Origin: Ariolimax columbianus
Taxonomy: Eukaryota; Mollusca; Gastropoda; Stylommatophora; Arionidae
Reading direction: 5' to 3'
Assembly (NCBI GenBank): GCA_036924085.1
Contig: JAVGWX010000007.1
Location: forward strand, 69,011,860-69,075,859
Length of the DNA: 64,000 bases
In this document: piece after piece, positions 22,985 through 33,091 of the stretch
Layout: the number at the start of each line of letters is the position of its first letter
How positions within the stretch are numbered: position 1 is the first letter of the stretch
Notes under the pieces: model-generated
The model's input: the letters and a program-made list of their open reading frames with translations, nothing else
Databases searched by the model: none
Told to the model about the DNA's origin: nothing
Position numbers and translations under genes: made by a program

Positions 22985-24165
22985 ACAATAAAATGTTAGA
23001 CAGGAGAGGTTTACATCTAAATGAGTTAGGACAGCATATTGTAGCAAAGTATTGGTTTAATCATTGTGTTAGAAATTTAAACTAGTAAGGCCTATGAAGT
23101 ATGAGACTAAAAATAGGCCTACAATAAGGTGCAATAGAAGATGTAGTCAAAGGGGAGAGTTTGGGTCATGGAAGTGTGAAATAAGTACTAGAAAAGCAAA
23201 AATTTAAATGATAAAACAAAAGCAAAAAGTGGAAAAACAACTAAATTACAAACTAAAATGTTTTTATGCAAATGTGAGAAGCAAAGTAAATAAAAGAAAC
23301 GAATTAGAACTGTACGTAGAAGAAGAAAAACCATGTATAATAGGGTTAACAGAATCATAGACATATGAGGACATTACAGATAGTGAACTTGAAATAGAGG
23401 GATATACAATGGAAAGATAGGGTAGTTGGAGACAAGGCTAAGGGTGGTTGCGTTTTATTATACTGTATACATTCTGTTAATATAACGATCAAAGATGATT
23501 TATCATGTGGTAACAAAAATGAAAGTGTATGAGGAGAAATAGAAAGTGGGGGTGAAAAAACAGTGATTGGAGTATGCTAAATGTCCATCAAGTTAAAAGG
23601 AGGAAGATGAGGAGCTGATTAGTAGCATAGCAAAGGCAAGTGAAGGGAAATTATTATTAACAGGGGATTTAAACTTTTCAGAAATAAAATGGGATATGGC
23701 AGAAGCACTTGTAGAGTCAAAACCTTTTGTTAAGTGCATAACTGACAATCTTTTAATTCAACATGTAGTAGCAGCCACCAGAGGCAAAAACACACTCGAC
23801 CTAGTTTTACTACAGAGGAAATATGATTGAAAACCTTACCGTTGGGGAACTGTTTGGCTCAAGTGACCATCAAATCATCCGTTGGGATCTTATTGCAGGA
23901 AAAGAAGTAAACATAAACACGCAAACATACGACTACTCTAAGCAGATATTAAGAGGATGAAAAAGGCAGCGAGCCACATAAACTGGAAATATATCATAGA
24001 AGGAACAGATGTTGAACAAAAGTGGGAGAGTTTTAAAACAGTTCTAGAAACGCTAAAAGAGGAATGTATTCCATGTAGGGAGGTAAACCCCAAGCGTTAA
24101 AATTGGATAACTAGATTTGTAGTTAAATGTAGAAGAGCTAAAAATAAAGCATGGGCAAAATATAT
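22985..24165 (+). mobile_element. CR1-like LINE, 5' half (ORF1 end and endonuclease remains)
   Basis: At 23005-23085 the translation RGLHLNELGQHIVA matches the DGxHLN block typical of the esterase-like C-terminus of CR1-family ORF1. From 23260 an apurinic-type endonuclease can be followed through stops: CFYANVRSKVNKRNELELY, then GDLNFSEIKWDMA and GELFGSSDHQIIRWDLI, the last holding the SDH catalytic block. There are several nonsense codons and at least one frameshift. The element is interrupted after AWAKYI by an RTE insertion and resumes at 25912 in the same coding context (EAGKSKETYYKYLDNQ). A dead copy. Confidence 0.85.
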
Positions 24166-25902
24166 TTTAATTAGTCAATTAGTCAATTATTTTATTATAA
24201 TTAGTCAAGGACTTAGTAAGGCCTGTACAAAGTCGAAATACAACGATTCAGGACAAGAGTGGGAAATGTCTCACAGAAGCTCAAGACATTCGTGAGCGCT
24301 GGACAGAGTACTGTTCGGAGCTATATAAGCATAAAGGTCGAGGTGAGCCAAGAAATACAATGTCTCCTGAAGTGAGTCTGATAGAGGAAAATCAAACGAT
24401 AACAAGGGAAGAAGTATATGAAGCCGTGAAATGCTGAAGAGAGGGAAGGCTGTAGGTGTGGATAATATTCCAGCAGAGCTCCTACAAGTGGGAGGTGAGG
24501 CAACAATTAATACCCTGACATACATCTGCAACAGAATTTGGAAGACAGGAGAGTGGCCCACCAGCTGGGCAAAACCAGTCATTATACTTCTGCCTAAATC
24601 AGGAAACCTAAATATGTGTCAGAACTATCGAAAAATCAGTCTGATAAGCCATCCAAGTAAAGTTCTCTTGAGAATAATACTTAACAGACTGAAACCACAG
24701 GCAGAGAATATCATTGCCGAAGAACAAGCGGGCTTTCGCGCGGGAAGGAGTACCATCGAGCAGCTATTTAATCTTCGGCTACTGAATGGGAAGTACTCAG
24801 AGTATCAACAACAACTCTACCATGCCTTCATTGACTTTAGAAAGGCGTTTGACAGAGTGTGGCATGCGGCGCTATGGTCAACAATGAAGCATTATAAGTT
24901 CAACAGTGATATTGTGAGGGTAATTGCACACCTTTATGAGCAGGCGACAAGCGCAGTCTCAGTAGAGGGAACGCTAGGCGATTGGTTCCGCACCACGGTG
25001 AGTGTGAGACAGGGATGTATACTCTCCCCAACACTCTTCAATATATTCTTGGAGAGAATAATGGAGACGACCTTAAAAGGACATGTTGGCACGGTGAAAA
25101 TAGATGACAGGCTTATCACAAACTTCAGATTTGCTGATGATATTGATGTATTGGCAGGCACAGAAAGTGAACTCCAAGAGTTGATTGGTAGATTGGATAG
25201 AATTGCTCTGAGTTTTGGTATAGAAATAAATGCAGATAAAACAAAGCTCATGACCAATAACGTAGCAGGGTTTAAATCTGTAATAGAGACAAATGGGCAG
25301 GAACTTGAGGTGGTAAAACGTTTCAAATATCTGGGATCGTTGATCAGTGAAGAGGGATCGAAGCCAGAGGTAATTGCAAGAATAGCACAAACAACAGCGG
25401 CGCGGACTCGGCTGAAACCCATATGGCAAGACAAGCGGCTCGCCCACGGCATAAAAGTTAGACTAATGCGCTCTTTGGTGCTATCAATATTTCTGTATGC
25501 CTGCGAGACCTGGCCCATCACAGCAGATATCCAGGGCAGGATACATGCAATGGAAATGAGGTCACGAACGTAGAAATCCGTCTGAGAGTTGAAGACGCTA
25601 TTGGTCCTTTTGAAGATCTGTTCACAGATATCAAAAGACGAAAGATCGCCTGGTGAGGGCACGTTGCGAGGTTCAACGGAATTACCAACTCGATATTCTT
25701 TGGTTCCGTAGCGGGACAGAGAGGGCGAGGACGTCCAAGGAAGAGATGGGTGGACAACATCACTGAGTGGTCAGACCTTCGTCCCGGTGAGATACGTCAG
25801 GCGGCGACAGACAGAGAGGAATGGCGTGGGATTTCGGGAGTGTCTTCATGTGTGCCCCAACGACCTGATGGGTTACGGGATGAACTGAACTGAACTAAAC
25901 TG
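24166..25902 (+). mobile_element. RTE-type LINE inserted in the CR1-like element (RTE-1a)
   Basis: Flanked by a perfect 9-bp duplication AAAATATAT (24157-24165 and 25903-25911). Removing the insert plus one copy restores the CR1 reading context. The insert is 5'-truncated: coding begins in the linker before reverse transcriptase. It ends with a short GAACT-type tandem tail (GATGAACTGAACTGAACTAAACTGAA), as expected for RTE elements, which lack poly(A). The same 3' end occurs in the copy at 36627-37503. Confidence 0.9.
24431..25573 (+). pseudogene. reverse transcriptase of RTE-1a (frameshifted, truncated)
   Basis: A 380-codon frame with the RT palm: PAELLQVGG near residue 16, SGNLNMCQNYRKISLISHPS, QAGFRAGRSTIEQ, FIDFRKAFD with catalytic Asp135, SVRQGCILSPTLFN, and FADD at 234-237 (Asp236 and Asp237). 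A thumb-like KRFKYLGSLIS follows. The catalytic triad is intact. Upstream coding (24205-24430, including TEAQDIRERWTEYCSELYKH) is out of frame because of a one-base deletion at about 24430. At 25561 a deletion of about 36 bases, relative to the 36627 copy, creates the stop after EMRSRT. The C-terminal GRPRKRWVDNITEWS continues in another frame to 25890. RTE clade is inferred from motif order and tail type. Not functional as read. Confidence 0.87.
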
Positions 25903-25911
25903 AAAATATAT

Positions 25912-27790
25912 AGAGGCAGGTAAATCAAAAGAAACATATTACAAATATTTGGACAATCAGAGCATACACCGGAAAGTGAAAAAAACAGCAAAAATATTTC
26001 GAAAAACATACTTGCTCAGAGGATCAAGATTGACAGTAAAAGCTTCTTCTCTTATGTTAGAAATAAACATAGAATGAAAGACAAATTAGGCCCTCTCATA
26101 GACAATACAGGGACAATACTAAGTGAGAATAGGGAGGCAGCTAATCTGCTCAATCAGTACTTTGGCACAGTCTACCCAAAAGAGGACTGCTCCAAGATCT
26201 CAGAGCCTATATCTATTTTTCAAAGAGACATGGATACAGCGGGTTTAAGGTCAATCTGTATTACAAAGGAAATGGTGTAAACAAAAATAGGAGGGGATGA
26301 AAGTGGATAAATGTCCATTTTAAGATGGTATTCATCCAAAATTGCTGTTTGAAATTAGAGACCAACTAGCAAAACCACTGGCTATATTATGTTCTCAATC
26401 ACTTGCAAAAAGGATTGTTCTACGGGATTGGAAATATGCAGGAGTGATCTCCTTATTCAAAAAGGGCAAACCATCAGATCCAGCAGATTATAGACCGGTA
26501 AGTTTAACCAGCATAGTCTGTAAATGTTAGAGTCAATACACATTTAATCTAGCCAGCATGGGTTTACTAGAGGGAGATCGTGCTTAACAAATCTATTAGA
26601 ATTCATGAAGGAGGTTACTAAAATGATAGATAAAGGGGAACCAGTGGATGTTATTTATCTAAGTTTTTCAAAGGCTTTTGATAGGGTACCTCATGAAAGA
26701 TTATTTAGAAAGTTAAAATCACATCGAATAGGTGGCGAAGTTGCCAAATTGATTAACTATTGCTTAAATGGAAGAAGGCAGAGGGTGGGCATAAATAAGG
26801 AGTACTCTGAGTGGGGTGAAGTGAAAAGTGGAGTGCCACAGGGCTCGGTTTTGGGACCAAGGTTGTTTTTGATATATATAAACAATTTGGATATTGATAT
26901 TGGATCCATGATTGCAAAATTTATTGATGACACAAAACCATGCAGAAGTGTCTCATCTAAAGCAGAAATGGATATATTGATGTCGGATTTGGATAACATT
27001 CTAGAATGGTCTGTAATCTGGCAATTGGAGTTTAATGTAGATACATGTACAGTAATCCACATAGGTAGATCCAATATGGAACCTAATTACAGAATGGGAG
27101 AGAACAATGTTATAAAGATAGATAAGGAAAGGGATTATAATAGATCATACAGGTAAGGTGAGGGAGCAAGTTCAGGTAGCAGTGAAAAAGGCAAATACAA
27201 TGTTAGGTATAATAAAAAGAAATAGTAAACATAGGAGCAAGAAAGTGACAGTGAAACTGTATAAATCATTAGTTCGACCTACATTGGAGTACTGTATACA
27301 GGTGTGGCGCCCTTATTGTAGAGGAAATATAAACGTGCTGGAAAGTGTACAAAAAAAAAAGCGATAAAGCTGGTAGTGGGATTCCAGAATTACAGTTATG
27401 AGGAAAGACTAAGAAAAACCGGCCTACAGTGTCTGTGTCTCGAACAGAGAAGAATTTGAGGTGAATTAATACTGGTTTATAAGATACTCAGAGGAAATGA
27501 TAAATTAGACTATAACACGTTTTTCAAAATACAGCCACCCACAAGCACAAGAGGGGATTGCTACAAATTAACTTAAGAGAAGTACAGACTAAATATTAGG
27601 ACATTTTTTGTAGTCAGAGAATGGTGAATGCTTTGAATGCATTGCCACGGGAGGTAGTCGGGGCAAGGACAGTTAATGCATTTAGGAATAAATTGGATGC
27701 GCATAGCTTCTAGAGCAAGGTAATGTAAATTAAAATATTTGTATACAGACTCTGCAGAGTCTTCCAAACCAGTATAAAGACGTTAATTTA
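25912..27790 (+). pseudogene. CR1-like LINE, reverse transcriptase half
   Basis: Resumes after the RTE insert. Pieces in order: KSFFSYVRNKHRMKDKLGPL and DNTGTILSENREAANLLNQY (26040-26160), FKKGKPSDPADYRPVSLTSI (26455-26515), KAFDRVPHERL (26670), GVPQGSVLGPRLFLIYINN (26828-26886), FIDDTK (about 26920), LVRPTLEYCIQVWRP (27275) and a C-terminal GELILVYKILRGNDKL plus NAFRNKLDAHSF (to 27710). The first catalytic Asp is replaced (IYLSFSKAFD where DFSKAFD is expected) and the YADD/FADD motif reads FIDD. Several frameshifts and stops separate the pieces. An old inactive CR1-like copy. Confidence 0.87.
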
Positions 27791-27884
27791 AGATAATTCA
27801 TTTCCGAACTTTTTAATGTAGGGAATATCGTATAGAGTGTCGGGGCAACAATTGATATTTAAAGGTGGTCCACGCTAACGGAGA

Positions 27885-28085
27885 GGTCCAGATTAGATAT
27901 TGGGAAATATTTATTTAATCAGAGAGTGATGAATGCTTGGAATGCATTGCCACAGGAAACAGTGGAGGCAGGGACAATTAATCACTTTAAGAATTCATTG
28001 GATGCACATAGCTTTTAGAGCAATAAAATGTAAATGAAACTGGTTGTTTACAGACTCCGCATAGATTAGTATAAAAACGTCAAGT
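27885..28085 (+). mobile_element. second CR1-like 3' fragment in tandem
   Basis: Encodes QRVMNAWNALPQETVEAGTI then HFKNSLDAHSF, a diverged duplicate of the end of the CR1-like element at about 27590-27715. It shares 3' UTR words (AGCAATAAAATGTAAAT versus AGCAAGGTAATGTAAAT, then TATAAAxACGT). Either a separate 5'-truncated insertion or a partial tandem duplication. No TSD was resolved. Confidence 0.75.
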
Positions 28086-28374
28086 TACGGTTACGAACTG
28101 CTCGGTAACACCACAATGCTAGTTGCATCACACGTCATACTCTTGCTGCGTTAATGATTCTATTATGATCTCTATCACTCGCAGATCTCCATAGGAGACT
28201 CTTTTATCTTGTACAGTGTCAAGAAGTAAATCTAACTAGGGTACAGGGCTTCCCGAGATTGATTTTACTCGAGCACCGAAGCGGGTCTTGCCGAGTTTGG
28301 AAGGAAGGAGTAGAAATGTCCGCCCATAATAATAAATGGTGTAAGGAATACAAGAGTGGATGTACTCAGGGATT
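28086..28374. other. unassigned DNA
   Basis: Ends directly in the GAA microsatellite. A short frame runs into it from 28259 without a recognisable domain. Confidence 0.4.
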
Positions 28375-28428
28375 AAAGAAGAAGAAGAAGAAGAAGAAGA
28401 AGAAGAAGAAGAAGAAGAAGAAGAAGAG
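28375..28428. repeat. (GAA)n / (AAG)n microsatellite
   Basis: About 17 perfect AAG units. Lys-run and Glu-run frames across it are artefacts. It could be a retroelement 3' tail, because a LINE family in this window ends in the same triplet, but no LINE coding sequence is recognisable upstream. Confidence 0.95.
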
Positions 28429-28959
28429 AGTCAAAATGGATCTTCTCATCCAAATCGACAATATGTCCACTCACCAATGTTTGGAGCGTCTATTGAACAC
28501 TTAGATTCCATGATTTATGTCTATCATAATTCTGTGTACGGCTTACTGAAAACCGATGAAATTTGACAATGGTTCCATAAGGGGACTACCATAAGAATGC
28601 GGACCTGATATATATCCCATTCTTCTCAAGTTATTAGTGTCTCCTGTGATATTATTAACAATTCATGTATAAACTTGTCCAAACTCTCCGAATACCCAAC
28701 ATACCTGTTCCGTGTTGTGATACAGCTTCAGCACTCGGGGAAATGAGATGAGGGAAGAATATATCAAGAGCTGAACATAATCGATATTGCAGACTTTTAG
28801 ATTGGAGAGAGATGTTCAACCTGGCTGATCACATAATTGGTAAATCCGAGAAACAGACAGTCAGAATTAGTTATATTTCTCATAACCTTTTTCTGATCAT
28901 TGGCAATCATTCACTCATTTTTTTCAACGTATCATACATGATAATTTTGTTGTCGGTAG
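28429..28959. other. unassigned DNA
   Basis: Nothing recognised. Confidence 0.4.
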
Positions 28960-29070
28960 AAAAGGTAAATGCAGTCCCATAGATAAGACTGTTGTACGAG
29001 GCCAGACCATTTTTTATTAAATGAGGTGGTCAGTTCCCTACCTCGCTGCCTTTCCTTTCCTAATATTAAA
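28960..29070 (-). mobile_element. SINE, 3' portion (split copy)
   Basis: Reverse complement reads AGGCAGCGAGGTAGGGAACT GACCACC, then GGCCTCGTACAACAGTC and ATGGGACTGCATTTACC, matching the body and 3' end of the SINE family. It joins to the 5' portion at 29844-29990 once the LINE between is removed. Confidence 0.75.
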
Positions 29071-29843
29071 TAATAATATAATGTTCGCCTAGGCATCTAG
29101 AGCCCGTTGTGTCGATCGACTACTACGATGTCCTACTACTGAGGCCTGTAGCCAAACCTCGTTTACTGCCAAAGGAGAGACTGCTATCTGTCGGAGCCTT
29201 GTAGAACGAAGAGGCCGCTCTAACTTCTCGATCCGGCCGGTGGGAAACCGTTGTTACACTTAGCTGACGTGAACATTGTCTGGTGAGCAGGAACTTCCCG
29301 GTCCAATTGAACCACGTGACCAAACAGAGACAGGCGGCGGCGGACCAGAGTGTCCGAGATGGAGGGAAGACTCGTCTTTGCAGACACCTCGACATTACGG
29401 ACGAGATCGAACTACCGGAAACTAAGGATGCGTCGCTGGTTGCGCATATGAAAGGCATCGAGTCTTGTTATGTCCTGTTTAAGTAAGGTCCAAGTGTCTG
29501 AACTACACAGGGGGACAGGAATCACACACGTCTGACAAATACAAATTTTGGATCAAAGAGTGAGTCTACCATTATTCCACACGCGGCGAAGGTCGTTCAT
29601 ATCGGAGGCAGCAAGCCCGATCTGCCGTAACATGTCGGGCGCACTAGGCCCATCAGATGAAAAAGAACTCTCCAGGTATGTGAATTCATCGATACACTCC
29701 ACCGTGTGACCATGGGCAACAATGCTGTGAGGACCAGTGTCGGAGCCAAGGTTCTGAATTTTTGTCTTGGCCCAACATTTTGATATGCCCATGTTTGACG
29801 TTTCGAGGTAAAGTTTGTCGAAAGACTTGCAGAGCCACATTGT
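29071..29843 (-). mobile_element. 5'-truncated LINE fragment inserted in a SINE
   Basis: Bounded by the 11-bp duplication CTAATATTAAA (29060-29070 and 29844-29854). Minus-strand coding at 29553-29840 gives WAKTKIQNLGSDTGPHSIVA then HTVECIDEFTYLESSFSSDG, the region after the YADD motif of a non-LTR reverse transcriptase. Further decayed frames give LDAFHMRNQRRIL and RRRLSLFGHVVQLDREVP. The 3' end is AT-rich (AACATTATATTATTA). Clade not certain. There are multiple stops, so it is inactive. Confidence 0.82.
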
Positions 29844-29992
29844 CTAATATTAAACCAGGTGCCTATTTACAGCTGGATTTACTAGATGTACTGTAACACG
29901 AATTGAACCCTGCACCTTTGTAAAAAACGAGTGCTTAACCATGAGGCTAATAAAACGCTGTTTGTAGAGCTATATTTGATCCTAGACGGTTA
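29844..29992 (-). mobile_element. SINE, tRNA-like 5' portion (split copy)
   Basis: Reverse complement has CATGGTTAAGCACTCG (A-box region), TGCAGGGTTCAATTCGTG (B box) and CCAGCTGTAAATAGGCACCT, the start of the family body. The rest of the element lies at 28960-29070 beyond the LINE insert. Confidence 0.75.
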
Positions 29993-32515
29993 CTCCACAC
30001 TCAGCAGGAATTTGAGCTGTGCTATTAAAACTGTGGGCAAAATCATAAGTTGGAGTGTCTTCTACCCTAGAGGGAATAGATTGCACCATTAGTTACCTAT
30101 TATGCTCTCAGAGTAGCAGTGTGTCTCTTCTCGTTCCTGTGACGCACAGATCCAACACAGAATTCCCGGAGGGTAAACACGTATGTAGAACTATGCAAGA
30201 AATATTAGAAACAAAAACCATTGAGATATACAAATAGAAAATATATAAGAAATCATAAAAGTGCTTTTAACTTTGAAAAACCAAGAACAAGGCATGGCAA
30301 ATCCCTGGCGCCAGGTCGCTATGAAATGTGGCTGTGCCACGTAACATATCAGGACAGGTGTCTGTTTTACTCGCACAGTTTTCCCCATTGCGTATATCCT
30401 ATATTCTCTCCACCTCCCCTTTCACGAAAAATTCAGCCATACCCCAGCCCCTTCATGTTGCACAGCCCTACAAGAACCGTTTCCTCCAGCACTTTGCCTG
30501 GGTCTTACATTCTCTACTTCGCTTCTAAGTCCTACAGAAAAATGTCATCCCCTGACGCAGGATATAACACCTATGATATTTGAAAAAAGTAAGATCGCCG
30601 CGCCTTAGTGGCTCAGCTCTCGACTCTCTCCGGTGTTTGTGTTGAGTTTTCCGATGTTTAGTGGTTCCTGTCCGGATTATATTTCACAACACCTTCATCA
30701 GGTGGTATCAAGGACTTTATTCTGTAGAATTGATGTCCCTTAGATCGGTTATCCTGTTTGTTGTGCTGCATTTCGCTACATTTCATGCCTGACTCAAGCC
30801 GTGGGAAACCAGTCCACGACGGAGTTCAACGTTCCGCTTAACTGCACACCAGAATTCAGTCCAGATTATCACTACTCAATGACATTTCGGCTCGGACTGA
30901 AGCTGACTTCTTCCTGCCAGCCCCTCCCTCCACCGGAAGTTACACGATAACTCTCCCAGCCTAGTATTCTCAGCACAGCAAGGGTCACACTGACCAACAT
31001 GTAGACACAGTCAGAAGCCTTGGCGGCGGGATACGTAGAAACAGGGAATTTGACACGGACAGACAGGAAAAGCTTTAACACAAACATTGAATTAACACAC
31101 TCCTCGCGGCCCTCATCCCGAGGCTGCGGAGTACACGGCTCCATCTGAGGAGTCTGTAAGGATTTTGGTCGACACGCTACGCATGAACATAACCTTAGCA
31201 GTTGAACATGGTAGTGGTCAATCGACGCAACGGGCCTTTGACACTTACGCATCATTATTATTAGGATTTTATGTTGCAAAACTGCAAAACATCAAAAGAA
31301 CAAACACGATATAGATTAATTAAACCAATATCTATGACCGTAGTCAAGAGAAACGTGCAATGACCATCAGTGACTTGTAGATGCATATCTCTAGGGACAT
31401 CAAGAGCAATCCTGATGAAATGCAGCGCCAAGTCACGCCAGATTTCGCGCAGCAGTTACATGGATACAGCAGTCTTTGAAGAGGCAGTTAAACTCAACCA
31501 GTTTCACTAGATGTACTCAACCATACCTAGAAATAAGCATCCTTTTATTTCCCTTCGTGTGAATAGTTATGTATTCTGTGCGTGATTTTGATGAATAATC
31601 TTTCATTTATCAGCAGATCATTTCAGTTGGGCTTGACATTGTGGGAATAACTGATCAATTCTTGTATTTCTACTCAGAAAGGGTTATGATATATGCTTTA
31701 TACTTGGGGAGTAGAACAAACATGAGGGCAGCCAATACATCCGGGTATCAGGAATAGAGCGTGGGCTTGCATGGGAGATAACCAAGGCAAACAATCTAAT
31801 AATACAAGTCAGCGCTGTAATGAAGCCCTAAGGGGTTGAGTACCGTTGAGAGGTTAAAGAACACTTGATAGAGATCACTGGAAGTGGAAAACCAGAGGAC
31901 CCAACGGCATATAGTCGAATTTTAGGAAGATTGTCCAAAATATGATTTTTGTAGAATTTGGCATACTTGTAGTATGACCCTAAGGGATGCAAAGGGTCAA
32001 GTAGTGGTGGATGGTAAGTGGAACACTCATAAGAGTTTGCTAGAGACGTCATCATCATCAACATCGTCATCATTATCATCATGGTCATTTGTAGAAAGCT
32101 CACTTTTCGAGTACTACCGCAATCCGAAAGAGATTTAGTGACTATTAACACTGTAACCTGCCAGGAATGTCGTGAGAGGTGAATAAGAAGGCTTGAGAAT
32201 GGGGTGGCTGCATAGTTCTACATACGCGTTTACCCTCCGAGTGGCTGCCCCGTCCCGTAGAAACGTTAAGCCAGAACAACTTCACAATACATGGGCAGGT
32301 CAACATGTGATGACTTGTCGTGTAGTTGTTGAAGGCCTATGCTCCACATGAAGTTAATCATGTTTTGATTGACTGAATTTCCTTGAAAATATGAGTGACC
32401 ACACAGATGGCACACGACAGATGGTCAGGCCTCCTCACACGCCGTTTAACAACAACATATGACAGATGAGATGATTTGTCCAAGTTATTGTTCAGTGAAA
32501 GTCTACACTCATGAT
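29993..32515. other. unassigned DNA, about 2.5 kb, no arrays
   Basis: One of the longest stretches here without tandem arrays or recognised transposons. Contains a short CATCATCATC patch (about 32050-32090) and a minus frame at 30872-31279 listed separately. No domain, SINE or LINE recognised elsewhere. Confidence 0.45.
30872..31279 (-). CDS. unidentified 135-codon open frame
   Basis: Longest non-repeat frame in an array-free block. It includes VQLLRLCSCVACRPKSLQ, an acidic EPCTPQPRDEGREECVNSMF and a moderately hydrophobic DCVYMLVSVTLAVLRILGW. I do not recognise a family, and no start context, intron signals or polyadenylation site were tied to it. It could be an exon, a transposon remnant or chance. 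Confidence 0.15.
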   Translation of the reverse strand: MQHKILIIMMRKCQRPVASIDHYHVQLLRLCSCVACRPKSLQTPQMEPCTPQPRDEGREECVNSMFVLKLFLSVRVKFPVSTYPAAKASDCVYMLVSVTLAVLRILGWESYRVTSGGGRGWQEEVSFSPSRNVIE

Positions 32516-32539
32516 CATTATAGCCGTCTCAGTCTCTGT

Positions 32540-32815
32540 AGACCATGCACGTGGCGCCCTACGAATTTTGTCCAGCTGTTTCCTTTATTTCGACACTGTC
32601 TGTTATGACTGTAAAGGCCGATCCACGAATGACAGTCCTTGCCACATATCGTACAACCATGCTGTGGAGGCTGGCTGGCCGGGGTGTTCCTTGATACGCC
32701 CGCATCAACTGACAACTATCTCCACACAGCTCGATCCAGAGCAATTTTTCCCATCCCTCGTATGGGATTTCACAGGACTTCATGTCCCTCTTGCGTACGT
32801 CCTTGAATCATAAAG
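32540..32815 (-). pseudogene. non-LTR retrotransposon C-terminus with C2HC finger (fragment)
   Basis: Reading the minus strand from 32812: FKDVRKRDMKSCEIPYEGWE in one frame, then after a frameshift SRNTPASQPPQHGCTICGKD and HSWIGLYSHNRQC. The pattern Cys-x2-Cys ... His-x4-Cys with IGLYSH is characteristic of the zinc-finger tail of several LINE ORF2 proteins. The reverse transcriptase part is absent, so this is a 5'-truncated, frameshifted fragment. Confidence 0.72.
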
Positions 32816-32859
32816 CGGTACACCCGATTCTTTTAACTCCGATGGCCAGCTGTCCCCTA

Positions 32860-33091
32860 GTTAAGCGGAAAAAGTGGAAATGAGGTCAGCTGTTCATGTT
32901 TAGTAAAAGTCTAGACTAGTTTAACGACAAAAGTCGACATGAGGTGATCTGTTTATGTTTAGTAAACGTCTAGACTAATTTAACGACAGAAGTCGACATG
33001 AGGTGATCTGTTTATGTTTAGTAAACATCTAGACTAATTTAACGACATAAGTCGACATGAGGTGATCTGTTTATGTTTAGTAAACGTCTAG
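32860..33091. repeat. 59-bp satellite, left half
   Basis: GTCTAGACTAATTTAACGAC followed by AAAAGTCGACATGAGGTGATC..., spacing 59 (32909 and 32968). Interrupted by the RTE insertion and continued at 35926. Confidence 0.92.
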
